Origin: Desmospora activa DSM 45169
Lineage (GTDB): Bacteria; Bacillota; Bacilli; Thermoactinomycetales; DSM-45169
Direction of reading: 5' to 3'
NCBI RefSeq assembly: GCF_003046315.1
Contig: NZ_PZZP01000001.1
Span: 496,001-560,000 of the forward strand
Length of the DNA stretch: 64,000 nucleotides
This document shows, piece by piece, positions 39,136 to 51,544 of the stretch (the stretch's first letter is position 1; each line of letters opens with the position of its first letter). The notes beneath the pieces were generated by a model. It was given only the letters and a program-made list of their open reading frames with translations. It was not told where the DNA came from and did not search any database. The position numbers and the translations under genes are program-made.

Positions 39136-39960
39136 TTGACAAAGGAGAATCCCTCCAGCAAAAGAATCAGTTTAAACCAGATTACAACGGAAAATTGGAG
39201 TTTGCCTGATGCGGCGGAAGGATGTGTACGGGCAGAGATCCCATGGATTTCGATCTGGCGCCATAAATTGCAGGAGATCGGCTTAAATCAGAGTAAAAAG
39301 ATCATTCGTGATACAGGTTTACGGGTCTCCAGTTTGTGTCGTGGCGGCATGTTTCCAGCAGCGACCGATTCAGAACGGCAATCCCGGCTGGATGACAATC
39401 GACGGGCGATCGAGGAAGCGGCGGAGTTGGGCACCGATGTATTGGTGCTGGTCTGTGGTGCGGCCCCTGACCGTGATCTGGACAGTGCCCGTCAATGGGT
39501 GGCGGAGGGAATTGAGAAGTTGGTTCCATATGCCAAAGACTACGGGATTAAACTGGGGATTGAGCCGCTTCATCCGATGTTTGCTGCGGATCGTTCGGTG
39601 ATTGTGACACTGAAACAGGCAAATACCATCCTTGATACAATTCAATCCCCACAGGTAGGGGTGATCGTCGATGTGTATCATGTGTGGTGGGACCCGGATC
39701 TATATCAGCAAATTACTCGTGCTGGGAACAAAATCTTAGGATTTCACGTGTCTGACTGGGCGCATCCTCTGCCGGATCTATTTAAGGGACGCGCGATGAT
39801 AGGGGATGGCGTTATCGAAATCCGCCGGATTCGGCAAGCGGTGGAAGCCGCTGGCTATACGGGACCGATCGAGGTGGAGATTATCAATCAGGCGATCTGG
39901 GATCAACCCGGCGATGAAACCCTGCGCGTGATGAAGGAGCGTTATATCGAGCATGTGTAG
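39136..39960 (+). CDS. Sugar phosphate isomerase/epimerase-like TIM barrel protein
   Basis: This 274-residue protein of the xylose isomerase-like AP endonuclease 2 superfamily has a plausible metal site: Glu in IEPLHP, Asp/His in VDVYHVWW, His in FHVSDWAH and Glu in IEVEI. Such proteins are epimerases, dehydratases or keto-glycoside lyases. A TTG start at 39136 is supported by AGGAGG eight bases upstream and a 12-bp gap after the DUF993 stop. It probably acts on a keto product of the neighbouring dehydrogenases. Confidence 0.85.
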   Translation: MTKENPSSKRISLNQITTENWSLPDAAEGCVRAEIPWISIWRHKLQEIGLNQSKKIIRDTGLRVSSLCRGGMFPAATDSERQSRLDDNRRAIEEAAELGTDVLVLVCGAAPDRDLDSARQWVAEGIEKLVPYAKDYGIKLGIEPLHPMFAADRSVIVTLKQANTILDTIQSPQVGVIVDVYHVWWDPDLYQQITRAGNKILGFHVSDWAHPLPDLFKGRAMIGDGVIEIRRIRQAVEAAGYTGPIEVEIINQAIWDQPGDETLRVMKERYIEHV

Positions 39961-39978
39961 AAGGAGAGAATCAAACCG

Positions 39979-41046
39979 ATGGATGACATCCAAATCAAAG
40001 GTAACGTCCCCAAAGTGGAACCTGGATCGTTTTCCTTTGCGGCGATCGGGTTGGAACACGGTCATATCTACGGGATGTGTCGGGGGCTGATTGAAGCGGG
40101 AGCGGAGTTAAAAGCAGTGTATGACCCCGATGCAAGTAAAGTGGATCGTTTTTTGCAGGTGTTTCCGCAAGCGCAAAGTGCCACGTCAGCGGAAATGATT
40201 TTCGCCGATGATGCGATTCAACTCGTCGCTGGGGCGGCGATTCCGTCTGAACGCTGTGAGCTGGGTATTCGCGTGCTAAACGCCGGCAAACATTACTTTA
40301 CCGCCAAAACGCCTTTTACTACACTGGAACAGCTGGAAAAAGCCCGACGCAAAACGGAGGAAACGGGATACAAATGGGCGATTTACTATAGTGAACGATT
40401 AAATGTGGAAAGTGCGATCTATGCCGGTTTTTTGATTCAGGAGGGGGCGATCGGCCGTGTGATCCAAGTGATGGGTACCGGGCCGCATCGGTTGCGAGCG
40501 GAAACGCGGCCACCCTGGTTTTTTGAGCGGAAGTCATATGGCGGAATCTTATGTGATATCGGCAGTCATCAGATTGAGCAATTTCTCCATTACACCGGTG
40601 CAGCGGATGCGCAAGTGGTGCACAGCAAGGTGGCCAATTACGCCCATTCGCAGTATCCGGAGCTGGAGGATTTTGGCGATGCAACTCTGATCGCCGATAA
40701 CGGCGCGACAGGCTATTTTCGCGTCGATTGGTTTTCGCCCGAGGGTTTAGGGACATGGGGGGACGGACGGATTTTTATCCTGGGAACGGAGGGCTCTATC
40801 GAGTTGCGCAAAAATATCGATCTCGCTCGGGATCGAGAGGGAGAGCACCTTTATCTCGTTAATCACGAAGGGGAAAAGCATTTAGCACTAAAAGGAAAGG
40901 TAGTAATTCCCTATTTCGGTCAATTGATCCAAGATTGTTTACACGGTACCGAGAAAGCGATGACTCAGGCCCATGCCTTTAAAGCAGCTGAGCTTTGTTT
41001 GCTTGCACAAAAGCAGGCGATTCATGTGACCGCTTCCCACGATTAG
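39979..41046 (+). CDS. Gfo/Idh/MocA family oxidoreductase with KTP motif
   Basis: This 355-residue dehydrogenase is the fourth gene of the operon. In place of the usual EKP motif it reads AKTPFTT (~112), keeping the Lys but not the Glu; this divergent form occurs in some family members. An unusual N-terminal stretch of about 17 residues precedes the beta strand SFAAIGLEHGHIYG, where the dinucleotide glycine motif is replaced by GLEHGH. Cofactor binding may therefore differ. AAGGAGAG precedes ATG 39979. Substrate unknown. Confidence 0.82.
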   Translation: MDDIQIKGNVPKVEPGSFSFAAIGLEHGHIYGMCRGLIEAGAELKAVYDPDASKVDRFLQVFPQAQSATSAEMIFADDAIQLVAGAAIPSERCELGIRVLNAGKHYFTAKTPFTTLEQLEKARRKTEETGYKWAIYYSERLNVESAIYAGFLIQEGAIGRVIQVMGTGPHRLRAETRPPWFFERKSYGGILCDIGSHQIEQFLHYTGAADAQVVHSKVANYAHSQYPELEDFGDATLIADNGATGYFRVDWFSPEGLGTWGDGRIFILGTEGSIELRKNIDLARDREGEHLYLVNHEGEKHLALKGKVVIPYFGQLIQDCLHGTEKAMTQAHAFKAAELCLLAQKQAIHVTASHD

Positions 41047-41235
41047 AGGCGTCAAAAGGTAGGGATTTTTAAGTCATCTCCGCTCACCTGAGGCCCGAGC
41101 AATCATGTGAGATGGTTAAAAGAAAGATTCGTTTCTATTCTTATCTAATCGAATGTTCCTATCAACCGTTCACTTTGTTTTTAATAGTGGAACGAAGAGG
41201 TTATCGCTTGCAAAAAAATAGAAGGAGAAATCAGG

Positions 41236-42402
41236 ATGAAACCCGTTTCTTTTCTATTAGTCGGGATTGGTGGGTACGGCAACTTATACTTAAAAACATT
41301 GTTTGAGCAATCGCTACATGCTCATATTCGGGGTGTGGTAGATATCGATCCAACGCGAAGCGAACATTATCCCCAGCTAATACAACACCGCATCCCGATC
41401 TACTCATCGATGGAAGCGTTTTATCAACAGAAAAGTGCCGATTTGGCGATTCTCTCCACCCCAATCCACCTCCATGCACAACAGATTTGCGAGGCTTTAT
41501 CCCATGGCAGCCATGTGTTGTGCGAAAAACCGCTAAGTTCCACGCAGCCGGATGCAAAGAGAATTATCGAGACCCGCAATCGCACGGGCAAGTTTGTGGC
41601 CATCGGCTTTAACTGGTCGTTTACGTCCTCGATCCAGACCTTGAAAAAAGATGTGATGGCAGGGCTGTTCGGTAAAGCCAAAAGGCTTAAAACGGTCGTC
41701 CTTTGGCCGCGCACGCAAGATTACTTTCAACGAACCTCCTGGGCTGGGAAGAAAGTTAGTGGCGATGGTACACCAATTTGGGATAGTGTCGCCAATAATG
41801 CCACTTCTCACTTTTTGCACAACATGCTTTATGTGTTGGGGGCGGAACAAGATCGAAGCGCTGAAGTTACAACTGTGACGGCTGAATTGTATCGGGCCAA
41901 CGATATTGAGACCTTTGATACCTGTGCGGTCAAGTTGAAAACAGACGAAGAGACAGAGGTCCTGTTTTTTGCCTCACATGCGGTTCGAGAGGAGATGGGA
42001 CCTCGTTTTCTGTTTGAGTTTGAAAAAGCGGTCATTACCTACAACAAGGGCGAGGATATTGTTGCTCACTTTGACGATGGATCGAAAAAAGTGTATCCCG
42101 ATCCGGAAGGGGACCATCTTGCGAAACTGAGGGTCTGCCTACAGGCAGTCAAAGCCGGAAGTGACCAGATTCTTTGCGGCCCGGAAGCGTCGTTTCCCCA
42201 TGTTCAATCGATCCACGCTATGCAGCAATCCGTGCCTGAAGTTGCCTCTTTTTCGGAAAGGTTACTCCGGGAAGACTCCCGACTTATCTGGGTGGAAGGG
42301 CTAGCGGATGCCTTGCTTGATTGTTTTGAGCGAGGGTGCCTACCATCGGAAGCAGGTCTTGCCTGGAGCCAAAAAGGTGAAGAGGTTTCGGTAGAAAGCT
42401 AA
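41236..42402 (+). CDS. Gfo/Idh/MocA family oxidoreductase
   Basis: This 388-residue NAD(P)-dependent dehydrogenase has the GIGGYGNLY dinucleotide motif near residue 11 and the catalytic CEKPLSS (~95-101). It is separated from the previous gene by 190 bp with no clear terminator, so it may be the last gene of the operon or separately transcribed. AGAAGGAGA precedes ATG 41236. It is the third Gfo/Idh paralogue in 6 kb, and the three are quite different in sequence, implying distinct steps or substrates. Confidence 0.86.
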   Translation: MKPVSFLLVGIGGYGNLYLKTLFEQSLHAHIRGVVDIDPTRSEHYPQLIQHRIPIYSSMEAFYQQKSADLAILSTPIHLHAQQICEALSHGSHVLCEKPLSSTQPDAKRIIETRNRTGKFVAIGFNWSFTSSIQTLKKDVMAGLFGKAKRLKTVVLWPRTQDYFQRTSWAGKKVSGDGTPIWDSVANNATSHFLHNMLYVLGAEQDRSAEVTTVTAELYRANDIETFDTCAVKLKTDEETEVLFFASHAVREEMGPRFLFEFEKAVITYNKGEDIVAHFDDGSKKVYPDPEGDHLAKLRVCLQAVKAGSDQILCGPEASFPHVQSIHAMQQSVPEVASFSERLLREDSRLIWVEGLADALLDCFERGCLPSEAGLAWSQKGEEVSVES

Positions 42403-42440
42403 TTCCGATATTGAGAGCTAATTCCAAATTTAATAAGACG
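42403..42440 (+). promoter_or_regulatory. Shared bipartite motif, copy 2 (candidate AraC-type site)
   Basis: TTCCGATATTGAGA (42403-42416), ATTCC (42421-42425) and TAATAAGACG (42431-42440) begin directly after a stop codon and precede the lyase-transporter operon. Layout matches the copy at 36696-36734. Confidence 0.65.
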
Positions 42441-42573
42441 AAATAACTATCCGCTATTACGATAGAAGGAGAGAAAAAAAGACCAATGAAATGTAAGGGG
42501 TTTCATAATTGTGTGCCACTGAGTTGGTTTTGTCTCTGTACACATCTCCCTATTTGAAAAGGAGAGTGAAGCA

Positions 42574-45791
<3,218 letters not shown>

Positions 45792-45874
45792 GGGATGAAT
45801 CTGGTCGCTGGTCCCAGAGATCAGCGATCAGATTTTCCTTGATGTCAGCCGTTATGGGTGAAGGGGTTGATCAA

Positions 45875-46774
45875 ATGAAACTGCGCACCAAATACGATAA
45901 TGTTGCAGGGTATACCTTTATCGCTCCGTTTATCATCGGTTTTTTATGTTTTACGCTGATCCCCATCCTGGCCTCGTTTTATTTGTCCTTTACCGATTAT
46001 GACCTCTTTTCTTCGCCGCAATGGATCGGTCTCGACAATTATAAAGAAATGTTTTTTGAAGACGAGAAATATTGGAATTCAGTCAAGGTTACTTTCTACT
46101 ATGTCCTGGCGGGAGTACCGCTGCGGCTGGGTGTGGCTCTGTTTATCGCCATGTTGCTCAATCGAGATTTACAGGGGATCGGAATCTATCGCACTCTTTT
46201 TTATCTGCCCTCGATTATCGGAGGGAGCGTAGCTGTCGCCATTATGTGGCGCAACCTTTTTGGTAATGACGGAGCGATCAACGCGTTGCTCTTTTTTCTC
46301 GGGGTGGAGCAACCGATTTATTGGTATCAAGACCCGATTTCTGCGTTATGGACGTTGATATTTTTGTCCGCTTGGCAGTTTGGTTCACCGATGCTTATCT
46401 TTTTGGCGGGATTAAAAAATATCCCCAAAACATACTATGAAGCGGCTAGTGTAGATGGCGCCCACGCAGGACATCGCTTCTTTAAAATTACGCTGCCGCT
46501 CTTAAGTCCGATTATTCTGTTTAACCTTGTGATGCAAACGATCGGTGCTTTTATGACCTTTACCCCTGCTTACATTATCTCCAATGGTACCGGTGGGCCG
46601 CTGGACGGAACGTTGCTCTATTCCTTGTATTTGTTTCAACAAGCCTTTTCGTTCTTCCATATGGGCTACGCCTCGGCGATGGCATGGGTGATGCTGGCGG
46701 TGATCGCGTTGTTGACCTTGCTTTTGTTTAAAACCTCATCGTACTGGGTTCATTATGAGTCAAAGGAGGAATGA
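45875..46774 (+). CDS. yesP: Sugar ABC permease, YesP-like
   Basis: This 299-residue permease has six transmembrane helices and the EAA loop [25 protein letters not shown] 45875 lies eight bases after AAGGGG; two earlier in-frame ATGs at 45839 and 45842 have no site. It pairs with the next gene to form the channel of the rhamnogalacturonan oligosaccharide importer. Its stop overlaps ATG 46771, but the real start of the next gene is probably 46780. Confidence 0.9.
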   Translation: MKLRTKYDNVAGYTFIAPFIIGFLCFTLIPILASFYLSFTDYDLFSSPQWIGLDNYKEMFFEDEKYWNSVKVTFYYVLAGVPLRLGVALFIAMLLNRDLQGIGIYRTLFYLPSIIGGSVAVAIMWRNLFGNDGAINALLFFLGVEQPIYWYQDPISALWTLIFLSAWQFGSPMLIFLAGLKNIPKTYYEAASVDGAHAGHRFFKITLPLLSPIILFNLVMQTIGAFMTFTPAYIISNGTGGPLDGTLLYSLYLFQQAFSFFHMGYASAMAWVMLAVIALLTLLLFKTSSYWVHYESKEE

Positions 46775-46779
46775 TTGAC

Positions 46780-47676
46780 ATGCGGCCGCTTCGTATATCC
46801 CCAAAGCCGGTCATCAGTGAACCCCCGATTATCCGGCGCATCCGCTTTAAGCCGAAAACGCTGATCTATCACCTATTTGTAGCGGGTCTTGCCATGTTGA
46901 TGCTCTATCCGCTGGTCTGGTTTTTGATGAGCTCATTTAAGGAAAGTTCCAGCATTTTTACAACTGCCCATTCACTCATTCCTGATCCATGGGTATGGAC
47001 CAATTATGTGATCGGATGGGCGGGAATCGGTGGCCATTCGTTCGGCACCTTTATCAAGAACTCTTTCGTTATTGTTGTTCTGTCCACCATTGGGGCGGTG
47101 TTTTCTTCTGCTTTGATCGCGTATGGATTTGCCCGTATCAATTTTTATGGAAAGCGATTTTGGTTCACCTGTATGATGTTGACAATGATGTTGCCCCACG
47201 ATGTGGTGATTATCCCCCAGTATATCTTGTTTTCAAAACTGGGTTGGTTAAATTCCTTTAAACCGATCATCGTTCCACAGCTGTTCGGGATGCCCTTTTT
47301 TATCTTTCTGATGATGCAGTTTATCCGCACCATCCCGGCAGAGCTGGATGAAGCCGCTAAAATCGACGGTTGCAGCAAATACAGCATCTTTTTTAAGGTG
47401 ATCCTGCCCTTGCTCGCACCGGCTTTGGCTACCTCCGCCATCTTTTCGTTCTACTGGCGCTGGGAAGATTTGATCAATCCCTTGATCTATTTGAATAAAC
47501 CGGAGCTGTACACGGTATCGATGGCCCTGAAAATGTTTTTAGACTCCCAATCCGCCTCCAACTGGGGAGCGATGTTTGCCATGTCTGTCGTTTCGCTACT
47601 GCCGGTTGTCGTCGTCTTTTTCATCTTCCAAAAATATATTGTCGAAGGCATTAGTATTACCGGGTTAAAAGGATAA
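46780..47676 (+). CDS. yesQ: Sugar ABC permease, YesQ-like
   Basis: This 298-residue second permease has six transmembrane helices and the EAA loop [22 protein letters not shown] 46780 sits nine bases after AAAGGAGGA, whereas ATG 46771 would be only one base away from it. Length equals Bacillus YesQ (about 296). It completes the binding protein-permease-permease set of the lyase operon. Confidence 0.9.
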   Translation: MRPLRISPKPVISEPPIIRRIRFKPKTLIYHLFVAGLAMLMLYPLVWFLMSSFKESSSIFTTAHSLIPDPWVWTNYVIGWAGIGGHSFGTFIKNSFVIVVLSTIGAVFSSALIAYGFARINFYGKRFWFTCMMLTMMLPHDVVIIPQYILFSKLGWLNSFKPIIVPQLFGMPFFIFLMMQFIRTIPAELDEAAKIDGCSKYSIFFKVILPLLAPALATSAIFSFYWRWEDLINPLIYLNKPELYTVSMALKMFLDSQSASNWGAMFAMSVVSLLPVVVVFFIFQKYIVEGISITGLKG

Positions 47677-47841
47677 GCCCTTAGAAGAGGTTTCTTGTGA
47701 GGGAGGCCGGTTTTCCGGTGGTGGAGCGACTTGCCACACATTGAAGTGGAAAGGATAACCGACCCAACCACTCAATGAAAGGGAAGGTCGAGGTTACCTG
47801 TAGGGGTAATCAACGGGAATCAAGCGTCTAGGAGGAATGGG

Positions 47842-48696
47842 ATGAAGTTATCCGTTTATAGTGTGATGACGCCGGATTTGACACCGGAAGAGCTGGTATC
47901 TGCTTTAACGGAATATGGTTATGAAGGAGTGGAATGGCGGTGGAAGGAGACGCCTGCGGAATATAAGAGGGAGAAGCCCTCTTTCTGGCGAAATCATCAC
48001 TGTTCCATCGATCCTGCTGCCACGGATGAAGAAATCGAAGGATTGCGCCGACTAATCCGGCGACACGGTTTATCCACGATAGGAGTGATCCCATATCTGA
48101 CGACCGGGGAAGAGAAGAAAACCGAACGTGTGATGCAGGTGGCGGCCATGCTGGGAGCATCGCAGATCCGGGTCGGCGTCCCATCATACGATGACGGCAC
48201 GAATTATCACGATCAATTTGAGCATGCCCTCGCCTACCTTGGCACCGTTGAAAAGTTGGCCCAAAAGTATGGAGTGAAAGGGCTGGTGGAGACGCATCAC
48301 CAAACGATCGCTCCCAGTGCCGGATTGGCCTACCGGTTGGTGAGCCGCTTTGATCCAGTGTATATCGGTGTTATTTTTGATCCGGGGAATATGGTACATG
48401 AGGGGTATGAGCATTACCGGATGGGCCTGGAACTGCTGGGACCCTATCTGGCTCATGTTCATGTAAAAAACGCCGCTTGGAAATCGGACAGCCGTCGGAA
48501 GGACGGGACGCTGACCTGGAGTGTTTCTTGGTCTCCCCTGATGGACGGTATCGTAGACTGGAAACGGGTACTGGATGATTTAAAAGCGGTCGGATATAAC
48601 GGCTATCTCAGCATGGAGGATTTTAGCGAAGGGCGGCCGAGCCGACAAGTTTTAAAGCAAAACGCTGAATATATCCGCTCGTTATTAGAGGGATAA
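47842..48696 (+). CDS. Sugar phosphate isomerase/epimerase-like TIM barrel protein
   Basis: This 284-residue protein has the xylose isomerase-like barrel. Metal ligands fit Glu in LVETHHQ, Asp in IFDPGNM, His in HVHVKN and Glu in SMEDF, so a divalent metal centre is likely. The product class includes epimerases and keto-sugar lyases. GGAGGAATGGG precedes ATG 47842. It follows the yesOPQ-like genes after 165 bp and may act on imported oligosaccharide breakdown products. It differs clearly from the similar protein at 39136. Confidence 0.83.
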   Translation: MKLSVYSVMTPDLTPEELVSALTEYGYEGVEWRWKETPAEYKREKPSFWRNHHCSIDPAATDEEIEGLRRLIRRHGLSTIGVIPYLTTGEEKKTERVMQVAAMLGASQIRVGVPSYDDGTNYHDQFEHALAYLGTVEKLAQKYGVKGLVETHHQTIAPSAGLAYRLVSRFDPVYIGVIFDPGNMVHEGYEHYRMGLELLGPYLAHVHVKNAAWKSDSRRKDGTLTWSVSWSPLMDGIVDWKRVLDDLKAVGYNGYLSMEDFSEGRPSRQVLKQNAEYIRSLLEG

Positions 48697-48986
48697 TCAA
48701 CTGGCTATTGGATTTGGGGGAGGGATTTTTGAGTCTGCGTGCTCTTGCTGTTTGCAAGGAGAGAGGCGGTCCGCTTCATCCGCCGGGGTTGGGAGCGGGC
48801 AAAACTCGCTGTCGCTCATTGCAGTGCAGACTTGGGAACGGAGTAACCATAGCGAGACTTGTGCTTGTAAAGCACCGCTTGTTCCCACCCTTCGGCGGTT
48901 TCCGCTGAGGAGCACAGCAAAGGCACTTCGCTTGCAAATATCCCATCCATTATAAATTTGGAAATCATCAAAGGAGGCATCTTCTG
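48697..48986 (+). other. Structured intergenic region of unknown role
   Basis: Nearly 290 bp without a credible gene are unusually rich in G+C and in short inverted repeats: GGCGG/CCGCC near 48772-48785, GCGG-ttt-CCGC near 48895-48905, and longer imperfect complementarity between GGGTTGGGAGCGG and CCGCTTGTTCCCACCC. It could be a folded RNA or a relic of a small mobile repeat. Only one copy is in the window. Confidence 0.4.
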
Positions 48987-49964
48987 ATGCAATACACTTA
49001 CTTGGGACGTACGGGTTTAAAGGTAAGTAAGCTGTGTTTGGGCACGATGAACTTTGGTAATGTGACCGACGAAAAAGAAGCTTTTCGCATCATGGATACT
49101 GCGTTAGATGCGGGAATCAATTTTTTTGATACAGCCAATGTTTACGGTTGGGAGCCGAGAGGGTTGACGGAAGCGATCATTGGACGCTGGTTTGCCCAAG
49201 GAGGAGGGCGGCGGGAGAAAGTAGTGCTGGCGACAAAAGTGTATGGAAAAATGGACGATCCCTTAGACGGTCCCAATGATGAGGGCGGTTTATCGGCGTA
49301 TAAAATTCGTCGCCATTTGGAAGGGTCTCTCCAACGCTTGCAGACGGATCATATTGAGCTGTACCAGATGCACCATGTGGATCGCCATGCATCTTGGGAC
49401 GAATTGTGGGAAGTATTCCATGCTCTTGTGTTGCAAGGGAAAGTCGGTTACGTCGGTTCCAGCAACTTTGCTGGCTGGGATCTGGTAAAAGCACAAGCGG
49501 CGGCAAAAGAGCGTAATCTTCTCGGTTTGGTCTCGGAGCAGCATAAATACAGCTTGCTCTGTCGCTTGCCGGAACTAGAGATGCTGCCGGCGGCACAGGA
49601 TCAGGGGATCGGTGTGATTGCCTGGAGCCCGCTTGACGGTGGCCTCCTTAGTGGCCATATCTTGTCTGCACCCCAGGGTTCCAGAAGCGCCCGTCTGCAG
49701 AATCGGGTGGAACAACATCGCGCTCAGCTGGAAGCTTATTCACAATTGTGCAAAGAGCTGGGGGAGACGGAAGCCAACGTTGCGCTCGCCTGGGTATTAC
49801 AGCACCCGGCCTTGACAGCGCCGATCATTGGCCCGCGCACAGTGGAGCAATTGGAGGCTTGCTTGCGTGTCGTCGAGATGAAGCTGGATGAAGAGGTTTT
49901 GCAAAAACTGGATGAAATCTTTCCCGGTCCCGGTGGTCCCGCCCCACAAGCGTATGCGTGGTAA
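48987..49964 (+). CDS. Aldo/keto reductase
   Basis: This 325-residue NADPH-dependent oxidoreductase of the AKR family has the catalytic set Asp in FFDTANVYG (~52), Tyr in the same segment, Lys in LATKVYG (~83) and His in QMHHVDR. The C-terminal cofactor site GPRTVEQLEA is intact. It probably reduces a sugar-derived carbonyl. AAAGGAGG lies 10 bases before ATG 48987. It stands between the pectin operon and the transducer-like gene; its physiological substrate is unknown. Confidence 0.9.
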   Translation: MQYTYLGRTGLKVSKLCLGTMNFGNVTDEKEAFRIMDTALDAGINFFDTANVYGWEPRGLTEAIIGRWFAQGGGRREKVVLATKVYGKMDDPLDGPNDEGGLSAYKIRRHLEGSLQRLQTDHIELYQMHHVDRHASWDELWEVFHALVLQGKVGYVGSSNFAGWDLVKAQAAAKERNLLGLVSEQHKYSLLCRLPELEMLPAAQDQGIGVIAWSPLDGGLLSGHILSAPQGSRSARLQNRVEQHRAQLEAYSQLCKELGETEANVALAWVLQHPALTAPIIGPRTVEQLEACLRVVEMKLDEEVLQKLDEIFPGPGGPAPQAYAW

Positions 49965-50180
49965 TCGATTACAGGAGAGCGGGAATGACGAAAGAGCGGG
50001 CTACCCTTCCAATCGATTTGTTCGTTCTGTCGCCAATGGAGTGAGGAAATAATTTGATAAAGAGACGTCCGATACAGGCGTTTTTGGAAAGCGGTTACCC
50101 GGAAATAATCGATGTGTGTCGCCATGGGGGAGCAGGTGTTGGCTGCGAGGTAGTCATCTCTATCAAAAGGGGGAGAAAAT

Positions 50181-50564
50181 GTGGAGGCATACGGGGAGAA
50201 GGTTTGGTTGATTCCAGATGCCTATTTTCCAACGTATAGTTCCGGCCGGTTTCCCAGTCATGAAGCGGTCTGTCTCCTCAATACGGGAGAGCGGGATGCC
50301 AACGTGGAGCTCACCTTGTTTTTTGAAGAGAGGGAGCCGTTGACGGGGTTTTGTGTAACCTGTCCGGCTGCGCGTACCCGTCATGTGCGGATGGATCAAC
50401 TAAAAAGTGAAGAGGGGCACGGGATTCCAGCAGGTGTCCCCTATTCGATTCTGGTTCAGTCTGACATTCCGATCGTCGTGCAGTATTCGCGGATGGATAC
50501 GACACAAGCGGAGATGGCCTTAATGACGACGATGGCGTATCAAGGAAATGGCAACGGCAGGTGA
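50181..50564 (+). CDS. Sensory rhodopsin transducer-like protein (ASRT family)
   Basis: This 127-residue soluble beta-rich protein resembles the Anabaena sensory rhodopsin transducer family: WLIPDAYFPTYSSG, then SHEAVCLLNTGE, and a late QYSRMDT motif. In cyanobacteria the tetramer binds a rhodopsin and DNA, but most homologues occur without rhodopsins and near sugar genes, and a sugar-related role has been proposed. Here no rhodopsin is present and the setting is a polysaccharide island. The start is GTG 50181 behind AAAAGGGGGAG. It is followed within 20 bases by remains of an insertion element. Confidence 0.85.
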   Translation: MEAYGEKVWLIPDAYFPTYSSGRFPSHEAVCLLNTGERDANVELTLFFEEREPLTGFCVTCPAARTRHVRMDQLKSEEGHGIPAGVPYSILVQSDIPIVVQYSRMDTTQAEMALMTTMAYQGNGNGR

Positions 50565-50584
50565 CAAGAGGGGAGAAACAGACA

Positions 50585-50623
50585 TTGACCACTTCACACG
50601 GTTAAAGCCGTGGGATTCTTGGG
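50585..50623. repeat. Insertion-element end, inverted copy
   Basis: A 39-bp sequence beginning TTGACCACTTCACACGG contains a CACGG/CCGTG hairpin. It is an inverted match (about 34 of 40 positions) of the right-end sequence at 51982-52020. Both have the form of subterminal hairpins of IS200/IS605-type TnpB elements. Confidence 0.7.
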
Positions 50624-50663
50624 TAGTTAACACCTCAATTCATTTCTGCTTCAGAGCAAGCTG

Positions 50664-50699
50664 TCTTTCATCCCACGATTAAAATCGTGGGATGAAAGA
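50664..50699. repeat. Perfect 36-bp palindrome
   Basis: Two exact 17-base arms, the left one TCTTTCATCCCACGATT, separated by AA. Probably an insertion-element hairpin or a recombination relic; it also could act as a terminator-like structure without T-run. Confidence 0.9.
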
Positions 50700-50905
50700 T
50701 AGGCGACTTACTGTAATTACACTTACCAACAAAGTAAAGCCAACCCCGATGGGGTGGCTAAGGCAACGAACAAATTCGTGATAAAGGAAAGCGGAAATCG
50801 GTACCGGGCTTTCTTTGGCATTAATCTGGGCACAGCTTTCAAGCGCTGTGCCTTTGCTATATCTGCTACCGTTGAAATTTTTCTTCTAGAACATTTTTCA
50901 TTCCG

Positions 50906-51424
50906 TTATGAACGATGCTCCTGTGCGTACCACTCTCGCAAGCGCCGGATCTGCCCCTGGTGAAACATGGAGTGACCGGCCATATGCCAAAGGACATAGC
51001 GTACACTTGCGGACTCCGGCCACCAGGGTACCGTTACAGTGGCAGTTGCGTCTTCATCGGTACACGTCTGTAGATAATCCTCAATCAGATCAATCACCCG
51101 ACGGTAAGAAGCTAAAAGCTGATCCACCTGCTGTCCCTTTACCACCGGTAAGCGCTCATCTTCGGTACGATCCGGACCGTATTCCGCCATTAACGCTTCT
51201 GGAATCGCCTCCCCTTTGATACAGTGCAAATATTCCAAGTCGGTAAAGGCAAGGTGTTGAATCAAGGTAGCGGTACTATTTACGTTTCCGGCCGGACCTA
51301 GATAATCAATTTCCTCCTGGCTCATATCGTGAACCAATCTGGTTAACCGTGTGTATGCGTTTTCGATGAGAGCAAACGGAACCGATAAACGTTCAGGCAA
51401 TTTTGGATTGACGAGATCAAACAT
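50906..51424 (-). CDS. DinB family protein
   Basis: This 172-residue four-helix bundle protein of the DinB/YfiT-like superfamily is usually a metal-dependent thiol S-transferase or stress protein. Conserved His residues are in LIQHLAFTD and HMAGHSMFHQG, where DinB members bind nickel or zinc. GAGGTG lies seven bases before the start at 51424. The gene lies on the minus strand between insertion-element ends, so it either was carried as a passenger or was there before the element decayed. Confidence 0.87.
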   Translation of the reverse strand: MFDLVNPKLPERLSVPFALIENAYTRLTRLVHDMSQEEIDYLGPAGNVNSTATLIQHLAFTDLEYLHCIKGEAIPEALMAEYGPDRTEDERLPVVKGQQVDQLLASYRRVIDLIEDYLQTCTDEDATATVTVPWWPESASVRYVLWHMAGHSMFHQGQIRRLREWYAQEHRS

Positions 51425-51544
51425 GAGAGGTCACCTCACTCCTATATTTTATCAAGTAGAAATGGGGACTGTTTTTCTACCAGAACAATTATTCGCGTCC
51501 CCTTCGTGATTCTCCTTTTTTTGTTTGCTGGAAGATCCTCATTA

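Larger units (their letters stand above)
50565..50905. other. Intergenic insertion-element debris with hairpins
   Basis: This stretch of about 340 bp holds no gene. It contains the inverted element end, a perfect 36-bp palindrome, an AGCCA(A)CCCC/GGGGTGGCT hairpin (about 50741-50762) and a GGCACAGC/GCTGTGCC hairpin (about 50829-50853). Confidence 0.55.

Noticed and set aside
48708-48955. Overlapping short frames in the G+C-rich gap
   Set aside because: Several frames and strands are open at once, as expected for G+C-rich non-coding DNA.
50054-50239. 61-codon frame before the transducer-like gene
   Set aside because: TTG start without a site, overlaps the better-supported gene at 50181, no recognisable family.
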